Position numbers and translations under genes: made by a program | Source of the DNA: Pirellulales bacterium | GTDB taxonomy: Bacteria > Planctomycetota > Planctomycetia > Pirellulales > Thermoguttaceae | DNA: 16,031 nt | Assembly (NCBI GenBank): GCA_030605745.1 | Contig: JAUWHT010000328.1 | Location: 1-16,031, forward strand | Reading direction: 5' to 3' | The notes under the pieces: model-generated | The model's database searches: none | What the model saw: only the letters and a program-made list of their open reading frames with translations | Told to the model about the DNA's origin: nothing | Shown here: in pieces, positions 1-4,689 of the stretch | Layout: each line of letters starts with the position of its first letter | Numbering within the stretch: position 1 is the first letter of the stretch

Positions 1-24
1 GTTCACGTGTAGTCGGTCTACCAC

Positions 25-140
25 CCACAAAGCCGCGACCGGTGGTCACGCCTCCACAAAGCCGCGACCGGTGGTCGCGCCTCCACAAAGCCGCGACCGG
101 TGGTCGCGCCTCCACAAAGCCGCGATCGGTGGTCGCGCCC
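25..140. repeat. Four tandem copies of a 29-bp GC-rich hairpin repeat
   Basis: Four head-to-tail 29-bp units lie at 25-53, 54-82, 83-111 and 112-140. Each contains AAAGCCGCGACC-GGT-GGTCGCG, a 7-bp stem (CGCGACC/GGTCGCG) around a 3-nt loop. Unit 1 has TCACG for TCGCG and unit 4 has GATCGG for GACCGG; otherwise the units are the same. There are no spacers between units, so this is not a CRISPR array. The same unit recurs at 8691-8748 and, as a variant, inside the ABC ATPase gene. Confidence 0.93.
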
Positions 141-172
141 CGGGAGATAGTCACGCAGTCTATTGAATTGCT

Positions 173-202
173 GGTCGCGACCACCGGTCGCGGCTTTGTG
201 CC
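173..202 (-). repeat. Inverted copy of the 29-bp hairpin repeat
   Basis: GGTCGCGACC-ACC-GGTCGCGG followed by CTTTGTG is the reverse complement of the units at 25-140. It can pair with any of them, so the array plus this copy could form a long hairpin in RNA. The arrangement of direct copies followed by one inverted copy recurs at 8691-8823. Confidence 0.9.
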
Positions 203-343
203 AGCAGCTACAAGCGAGTGGCTATTCTACTTGCAGGTTCCTGAGGACGGAAGCGCAGTGCAAAGCGGATTACCCAATCTTTCGGGGGGCAAGCAAACAA
301 AGTGGGTTTTCTCCCGCTCGCGGCAAATAAGGATGCTCTCAGC

Positions 344-372
344 TTGACCGAACGGCCTCTGGGCGATAGAAT
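344..372 (+). promoter_or_regulatory. Predicted sigma70-type promoter for ispE
   Basis: A -35 box TTGACC (344-349) and a -10 box TAGAAT (367-372) are separated by 17 bp, the optimal spacing. Transcription would start near 379-380, leaving a leader of only about 18 nt before the ATG at 398. This is inferred from consensus matching alone. Confidence 0.5.
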
Positions 373-397
373 CCACAATAGTCAATAGTGTAGGCGG

Positions 398-1306
398 ATG
401 CGCATCCACCAATCCACAACTAATATCGTAGTTCATGCGCCGGCGAAATTAAACCTGTTCTTCGAGGTACTCGCCAAACGTGACGACGGGTATCATGAGA
501 TTGAAACGCTCATGTGCCCCATCGACTTGTACGACACCTTGTACTTCAGAAAGGAACCGAACGAGCAACTTGAACTGAAATGCGAGAGGAAGCTTGCGGC
601 CGGCGAACCGGGTGGCAGAGGGCTTGAAGCCTTGCCGGAAGGGCCGGAGAATCTGGTAATCCGTGCGGTCGAATTGCTTCGGCAGCGTGCGGGCCGGAAC
701 TGCGGCGCTACGATTCGGCTGGTCAAACGCATTCCAACCGCGGCGGGACTGGGCGGAGGGTCCAGCGACGCGGCGGCCGCGTTGATGGCTGCTAACCGGG
801 GTTGGAGCCTCGGCTTTTCGGCCGGCGAGTTGGCTGCCGTGGCTGCCGAGTTGGGAAGTGATGTGCCTTTCTTCCTTGCCGGTAGTCCGGCCATTTGCCG
901 AGGACGCGGAGAACGCGTGGAGCCGGTGGCCGGCATCGGGGCGTGGCACTTTGTGGTGGTTTGTCCTTCGGTCGGGTTGTCGACGGCCGCGGTGTACGGT
1001 GTTTGCCGGCCCGCCAGGAAGCCGAAAACCGTGGCCCCGTTGGTGGAAGCCCTTTCGCAAGGAGACACGAGACAGGCCGGTCGGTTACTGTTCAACCGAT
1101 TACAGCCGGCCGCCGAGACGTTGTCGCCCTGGATCGAACGATTGCAGCGAGAGTTTGCCCGGGAGGATTGTGTGGGATACGGAATGAGCGGAAGTGGAAC
1201 GTCCTACTTTGGGATTTGCCGTCACGCGACTCATGCACGGCGGGTCGCGAGACGTTTACAAGCAAACGGCGCCGACAGCGTGTTTGCAGTGCGGAACTGC
1301 CACTAG
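398..1306 (+). CDS. ispE: 4-(cytidine 5'-diphospho)-2-C-methyl-D-erythritol kinase (IspE)
   Basis: IspE phosphorylates CDP-methylerythritol in the cytosolic non-mevalonate (MEP) isoprenoid pathway. The 302-residue product has the GHMP-kinase layout: APAKLN at residues 14-19, DGYHEIETLM near 30-39, the ATP-binding PTAAGLGGGSSDAA at 113-126, and the C-terminal glycine motif GMSGSGT at 262-268. Length is normal for the family. The ATG at 398 puts APAKLN at the usual distance from the N terminus; AGGCGG directly before it is too close for an ideal ribosome-binding site. A promoter with TTGACC/TAGAAT lies just upstream. The next gene is spoVG, and ispE and spoVG are also near neighbours in Bacillus. 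The call is secure. Confidence 0.96.
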   Translation: MRIHQSTTNIVVHAPAKLNLFFEVLAKRDDGYHEIETLMCPIDLYDTLYFRKEPNEQLELKCERKLAAGEPGGRGLEALPEGPENLVIRAVELLRQRAGRNCGATIRLVKRIPTAAGLGGGSSDAAAALMAANRGWSLGFSAGELAAVAAELGSDVPFFLAGSPAICRGRGERVEPVAGIGAWHFVVVCPSVGLSTAAVYGVCRPARKPKTVAPLVEALSQGDTRQAGRLLFNRLQPAAETLSPWIERLQREFAREDCVGYGMSGSGTSYFGICRHATHARRVARRLQANGADSVFAVRNCH

Positions 1307-1337
1307 TACTACAACGGTAACTCAACTTCAATGAATA

Positions 1338-1437
1338 CACCACGGAGTCACGGAGGACACGGAGAAGACTACGAGAAAGCTGGGGTTTTGCTTCCAAAAC
1401 TAGACTTAAGCTCCGTGCTCTCCGTGTCTCCGTGGTG
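1338..1437. repeat. Large imperfect inverted repeat between ispE and spoVG
   Basis: The left arm (1338-1364, starting CACCACGGAG) and right arm (1411-1437, ending CTCCGTGGTG) are 27-nt inverted copies with about three mismatches, around a 46-nt loop. The arms are built from short CACGGAG-like subrepeats. The element fills most of the ispE-spoVG gap. In RNA it would form a long hairpin that could protect or attenuate a transcript, but there is no U-tract to support a simple terminator. Confidence 0.85.
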
Positions 1438-1469
1438 AATATGGCGTTGTACTAGATTGCCCGTATCGT

Positions 1470-1475
1470 AAGGAG
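1470..1475 (+). promoter_or_regulatory. Ribosome-binding site of spoVG
   Basis: AAGGAG lies 7 nt before GTG at 1483. This strong Shine-Dalgarno sequence fixes the non-ATG start of the spoVG gene. Confidence 0.75.
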
Positions 1476-1482
1476 AACAACC

Positions 1483-2064
1483 GTGGAAATCACCGAGGTT
1501 CGCGTCAAGCTCATGGACGAGCCGGGAGAGCGACTACAGGCGTTTTGCTCAATCACCTTCGACGATTCGTTTGTCGTTCGTGATTTGAAGATCATTGAAG
1601 GGACCACGGGGCCCTTCGTGGCGATGCCCAGTCGCAAGCTGACTGCCCATTGTTCCGGGTGCGGATGCAAGAATCATCTTCGTGCAACCTTCTGTAACCA
1701 GTGTGGCACGCGATTGAGCCAGCAGCAGGCCGTCAAGGACAACGATGGCCGCGTCAAGCTGTATGCCGACATCGCACATCCGATCAATGCGATGTGCCGC
1801 GAGATGATCCAGGAGCGGGTCATTCAGGCGTTTACGGAGGAGAAGAACCAGTCGGAACTGCCCGGCTACACCCCCAGCTACGACGATTTCGACCACGAGG
1901 TACCGTCTGCCCCACCCACCCAGGCACCGACGGAACCGCCGCCGGTCGAGCCAATCCAGGTACAGGGCGCAGAGCCCCCCCGCGGCCCGCACAAGGTCCC
2001 CTCGCAGCAACCCCAACCCGAGAAGTCGATCAACGACGGCTTCGGGGCCGGAGTCTTCGAGTAG
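1483..2064 (+). CDS. spoVG: SpoVG-family regulator with internal zinc ribbon and Pro-rich tail
   Basis: SpoVG proteins are small nucleic-acid-binding regulators. The N-terminal part (residues 1-54: MEITEVRVKL, the ITFDDSFVVRDLKIIEG strand, and GPFVAMPSRK) and DIAHPIN plus CREMIQ (96-110) are the SpoVG core. Unlike the canonical protein of about 85-100 residues, this one has 193. Between the two core halves sits a zinc-ribbon-like insert with Cys57, Cys60, Cys62, Cys71 and Cys74. After about residue 125 there is a Pro/Gln-rich, probably disordered tail. The start is GTG with AAGGAG 7 nt upstream. Location after ispE fits a SpoVG orthologue. That the insert binds zinc, and that it changes DNA or RNA binding, is inference from cysteine spacing. 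Confidence 0.88.
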   Translation: MEITEVRVKLMDEPGERLQAFCSITFDDSFVVRDLKIIEGTTGPFVAMPSRKLTAHCSGCGCKNHLRATFCNQCGTRLSQQQAVKDNDGRVKLYADIAHPINAMCREMIQERVIQAFTEEKNQSELPGYTPSYDDFDHEVPSAPPTQAPTEPPPVEPIQVQGAEPPRGPHKVPSQQPQPEKSINDGFGAGVFE

Positions 2065-2082
2065 TGACATTGCGTAATTTTC

Positions 2083-2131
2083 GGAGCGCGGCCGTCCCGG
2101 CCGCATTATGCGGGCAGGATGCCCGTGCTCC
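2083..2131. repeat. Palindromic double-hairpin repeat downstream of spoVG
   Basis: Outer arms GGAGC (2083-2087) and GCTCC (2127-2131) enclose two hairpins: CGGCCG-TCC-CGGCCG and GGGCA-GGA-TGCCC. It lies between spoVG and the nucleotidyltransferase gene. The nested design resembles a REP-like element; it could also terminate or stabilise the spoVG transcript. No second copy of this type is seen in the window. Confidence 0.7.
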
Positions 2132-2150
2132 ATATCTTGGGAGCGGACTT

Positions 2151-2480
2151 GTGAACCACCATGACAACAGAGTGCTGGCGGAGTTCAGGCGGCGCCTCCC
2201 GGATAAACTCAAGAACAATCTGAAAAGGATCATTGTCTACGGATCCAGAGCGAGGGGTGACGCCGCAGAAGATTCGGACCTTGATGTTGCAGTTCTTGTA
2301 AAAGAAAAGAACTCGAAAATTGAAAAAGAACTCGAAGATATTGCCTATGATGTCATGTGGGAATTTGATTTCAATCCGATCATCTCACTCAAAGTGTTTT
2401 CGCACTCGCGGTTTCAAGATGCGATTGATCAGGGCTTTTCCTTTTATCGACACGTCATGAAGGAAGGCGTGGCCGTATGA
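2151..2480 (+). CDS. Minimal nucleotidyltransferase (MNT/MntA-like antitoxin)
   Basis: The 109-residue product is a small single-domain nucleotidyltransferase of the polymerase beta superfamily. It has the signature GSRARGDAAEDSDLDVAV at residues 31-48, which is GSx(10)DxD with Asp43 and Asp45 as metal ligands. The third acidic residue is not obvious; the strand reads NPIISLKVFS. In the MNT-HEPN class of toxin-antitoxin systems such proteins AMPylate and silence a HEPN RNase encoded next door. The start is GTG at 2151 with GGGAG 7 nt upstream; a longer frame reaches back through the palindromic repeat and spoVG and is not credible. The stop overlaps ATGA at 2477-2480, the usual coupling to a second gene, but no intact HEPN gene follows. 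Base composition is AT-richer than the flanking genes, suggesting acquisition. Confidence 0.8.
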   Translation: MNHHDNRVLAEFRRRLPDKLKNNLKRIIVYGSRARGDAAEDSDLDVAVLVKEKNSKIEKELEDIAYDVMWEFDFNPIISLKVFSHSRFQDAIDQGFSFYRHVMKEGVAV

Positions 2481-2641
2481 CTGAAACTGGAAGAAGGCAA
2501 AGCAGATTTGATCCAGCATTCTATCATCCTTGTAATATAGACGGCAGGCTTTCAATTTACAAGGGTAAACGACCCGCCATGCCCCTCAATGATACTATGC
2601 GCAGCCCGTGTAGCGGCCGGGCTTGCCCGGCGCGTTGGTAA
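2477..2641 (+). pseudogene. Possible decayed HEPN-partner remnant
   Basis: An ATG overlaps the stop of the nucleotidyltransferase gene (ATGA, 2477-2480), as is usual for the HEPN partner of MNT antitoxins. The frame from it is only 54 codons and runs into a GC-rich repeat-like stretch (2608-2640) without HEPN character. Deleting one A in the GAAACTG run gives MTE-LEEGKADLIQ, a helical, charged start more like a HEPN protein, but this frame stops at 2538. No RxxxxH motif of HEPN RNases is visible. I infer a truncated, frameshifted remnant; chance is also possible. Confidence 0.3.
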
Positions 2642-2682
2642 CCTTGTTACAACAGGAATGAGCGATAAATGGGGAAACTCGC

Positions 2683-3696
2683 ATGAACAAATTGTCAGAA
2701 GCCATCAGCAAAGTCAGAGGAAAAATTGCCCGCTATAAGGGCAAACAATTGAACGAGCAGAACACGAAAACAGCGTTGATCGATCCGATCCTTTGTGCCT
2801 TGGGGTGGGATGTCGGAGACCTCGAACAGGTCGAGCAGGAGTACAAGCGAAGGCCGAAAGACAAGCCTGTAGACTATGCGCTGCTCGTTTTGCGAATCCC
2901 GCGACTGTTCGTCGAGGCGAAGGCACTGGGACAGGATCTCAGCGACCGGAAGTGGGCCAACCAAATAATGGGCTACGCGACTGTAGCCGGCGTGGAATGG
3001 GTGGTAATCACTAACGGCGACGAATACCGGATTTACAATGCATGTGCTGCAGTTCCCGTGGAAGAAAAACTTTTTCGCAAATTATGCATCACGGCCGAAA
3101 ACACACCAGTTGAGGAAACACTCGCTCTTCTCTCCAAAGACAGGATCAGTGAGAATGAAATAAAGGTTCAGTGGAATGCCCATTTTGTCGACCGTCAGGT
3201 CCATTCTGCCCTGGAGAAACTCTTTGCCTCAGACCCTGATCCATCGTTAGTTCGACTTATCAAGAGGCACGCCAAAGAACTGTCGAGCAAGAACATCAGA
3301 GCAAGTTTAAGGCGTGTTCAGGTGCAGTTCGATTTTCCCGTTCAACCGAATTCTACGGCAGAGGTCCATTTGCAGGGGAAGCCGACGCAGGCAAAACCGA
3401 AACGTTCTCTGAAGGTAAAGTTAGACGATCTGATTCGGGCGGGGCTTCTGAAGCCGCCGCTGAAGCTCACCAAGAACTACAAAGGACACCACCTGGAGGC
3501 AGAGTTGCTGCCAAATGGCATGGTGCGATTTCAAGGCAGCGATTACAACAGCTTTTCAACGGCTGCCATAAAGGCCCGCAGTACTGTGATCGGCCAAGAT
3601 CGTCCTGCCAACGGATGGCAGTTCTGGCAATATCGTAACAAAGATGGCAGTCTCGTTTACTTGGAAGAGGTGCGGAAGCAGTTCCAAAAATCCTGA
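2683..3696 (+). CDS. HsdR_N-like restriction nuclease with C-terminal RAMA domain
   Basis: The 337-residue protein begins with a type I restriction subunit R N-terminal-like domain. A helical NEQNTKTALIDPILCALGWD segment (24-43) precedes a PD-(D/E)xK nuclease core with Asp64 (KPVDYAL) and Glu78-x-Lys80 (LFVEAK), and ITNGDEYRIY follows near 108-117. Residues 245-335 match the RAMA domain: DDLIRAGLL, an AELLPNGMVRFQG strand pair, and NGWQFWQY at 310-317. RAMA domains accompany DNA methylases and restriction systems and are thought to sense modified DNA. The whole would be a stand-alone, possibly modification-dependent nuclease. No helicase motor, specificity or methylase gene is present nearby. 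It follows the nucleotidyltransferase gene by about 200 bp, in an AT-richer block. The ATG at 2683 has GGGGA about 9 nt upstream. Confidence 0.78.
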   Translation: MNKLSEAISKVRGKIARYKGKQLNEQNTKTALIDPILCALGWDVGDLEQVEQEYKRRPKDKPVDYALLVLRIPRLFVEAKALGQDLSDRKWANQIMGYATVAGVEWVVITNGDEYRIYNACAAVPVEEKLFRKLCITAENTPVEETLALLSKDRISENEIKVQWNAHFVDRQVHSALEKLFASDPDPSLVRLIKRHAKELSSKNIRASLRRVQVQFDFPVQPNSTAEVHLQGKPTQAKPKRSLKVKLDDLIRAGLLKPPLKLTKNYKGHHLEAELLPNGMVRFQGSDYNSFSTAAIKARSTVIGQDRPANGWQFWQYRNKDGSLVYLEEVRKQFQKS

Positions 3697-3769
3697 GATG
3701 CAACGCGTCAAGGAATCGCGTCCCCACGCAGAGCGTGAGAACAAGGGACATGAATATCGAATACTGACG

Positions 3770-3787
3770 CGCCGAGCAAGCTCGGCG
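3770..3787. terminator. Hairpin between convergent nuclease and purQ genes
   Basis: CGCCGAGC-AA-GCTCGGCG is a perfect 8-bp inverted repeat in the gap between the plus-strand nuclease gene and the minus-strand purQ. Its place suits a bidirectional terminator, but neither side has a clear U-tract, so it may simply be another short palindromic repeat. Confidence 0.4.
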
Positions 3788-3818
3788 GCTAAACGGGGCT
3801 TCCCTGTCGGCTGACCAA

Positions 3819-4598
3819 TCACGAGAAATACCCCACCGCGTTCTTGAACACCTTCAGGCCGTCGCCCACCTGGCCGGCCTCGCCGCGGGTCCAGCGGGGG
3901 TGCTGCGTGGGGTCGATGTGGCGCTCCGGGTGCGGCATCAGGCCCAGCACCCGGCCGGTTGGGTCGCAGATGCCGGCCACGTCGGCCATCGAGCCGTTCG
4001 GGTTGTCGGGATATGCTACACCATTAGAGCCCGGTCGTTGCGAAACATAGCGCAACACAAGCTGCTTGTCGGCCTCCAGTCGCGAAAGCACCCGGACATC
4101 ACGGGCGACGAACTTACCCTCGGCGTGGGCGACTGGCAGGTACATCGAGTCGATTCTGGCCAGGAACACCGACTTGGTACCCCGCACGTCCAGCCGCACC
4201 CAGCGGTCCTCGAACTTGCCCGAGTCGTTAAAGCTGAGCGTGGCCGGCGGCCCGTCTTCGGCATCGTGATCCAGCAGCACGCCCGAGCGGATCAGCACCT
4301 GGAACCCGTTGCAAATGCCCAGGATCAGCTTGCCGGCCGCCTTGAACCGGGCAATTCGATCGGCCAGGTGGTGTTGAATCTGGTTACCCAGGATTCGACC
4401 GGCGGCCACGTCGTCGCCGTAGCTGAACCCGCCGGGGATGCACAGTATCTGAAACCGCTCGAACAGCCCGGGGTTCTCCAGCAGCCGGTTGATGTGCAGC
4501 AGTTCCACATTAGCGCCGGCCTGCCGGAAAGCAAACGCAGTTTCCGCGTCGCAGTTGGTGCCAGGCGCACGGAGGATGAGCACGTTGGGTTGGGACAT
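3819..4598 (-). CDS. purQ: Phosphoribosylformylglycinamidine synthase, glutaminase subunit (PurQ)
   Basis: PurQ releases ammonia from glutamine for the fourth step of de novo purine synthesis, FGAR to FGAM, and works in complex with PurL. The 259-residue class I amidotransferase has GGFSYGDD (56-63), the nucleophile Cys96 in GICNGFQVL, and His223/Glu225 in MPHPERH, a complete triad. It is a little longer than the roughly 230-residue Bacillus form. It lies 91 bp downstream of purL on the same strand, with a short repeat-rich spacer, so the two are probably co-transcribed. The ATG at 4598 gives the expected MSQPNVLILRAPGTNCD start. Confidence 0.96.
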   Translation of the reverse strand: MSQPNVLILRAPGTNCDAETAFAFRQAGANVELLHINRLLENPGLFERFQILCIPGGFSYGDDVAAGRILGNQIQHHLADRIARFKAAGKLILGICNGFQVLIRSGVLLDHDAEDGPPATLSFNDSGKFEDRWVRLDVRGTKSVFLARIDSMYLPVAHAEGKFVARDVRVLSRLEADKQLVLRYVSQRPGSNGVAYPDNPNGSMADVAGICDPTGRVLGLMPHPERHIDPTQHPRWTRGEAGQVGDGLKVFKNAVGYFS

Positions 4599-4603
4599 TG
4601 TAG

Positions 4604-4624
4604 TGGTCAGTGGTCAGTGGTCAG
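4604..4624. repeat. Tandem 7-bp repeat in the purL-purQ spacer
   Basis: TGGTCAG occurs three times in tandem (4604-4610, 4611-4617, 4618-4624) in the gap between purL and purQ, immediately upstream of purQ on the minus strand. It has no visible role. Confidence 0.85.
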
Positions 4625-4653
4625 AACGTGGAAATGATATTCCATCCATGATC

Positions 4654-4686
4654 CAATTTGCAATTCTCAATTTTCAATTTGCAATC
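4654..4686. repeat. AT-rich CAATTT-type low-complexity repeat
   Basis: Several near copies of CAATTT and CAATTC (CAATTTGCAATTCTCAATT and onward) form an AT-rich run between purL and purQ, in sharp contrast to the GC-rich genes on both sides. It may be a remnant of a small repeat. Confidence 0.6.
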
Positions 4687-4689
4687 CCC

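Larger units (their letters stand above)
1..343. other. Intergenic region with repeat array, no supported gene
   Basis: This stretch before the ispE promoter holds the 29-bp tandem array (25-140) and its inverted copy (173-202). From about 203 to 343 I see no motif. An open frame of about 100 codons crosses the array from position 42, but its first half is pure repeat translation and the rest resembles no protein family, so I do not call a gene. Confidence 0.6.

Noticed and set aside
25..140. CRISPR array made of 29-bp repeats
   Set aside because: The units are directly adjacent with no unique spacers, each is a self-complementary hairpin, and copies are scattered elsewhere in the window. 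No cas genes are present.
42..347. 101-codon frame on the plus strand over the repeat array
   Set aside because: Its first half is translated repeat, which is stop-free in all frames, and the rest matches no family. It lacks a ribosome-binding site.
449..1095. Two overlapping antisense frames of about 200 codons in ispE
   Set aside because: They are shadow frames; the plus-strand IspE motifs account for the region.
1701..2150. Extended N terminus for the nucleotidyltransferase frame
   Set aside because: The frame overlaps spoVG and the palindromic repeat. The GTG at 2151 has a good Shine-Dalgarno and gives a normal MNT length.
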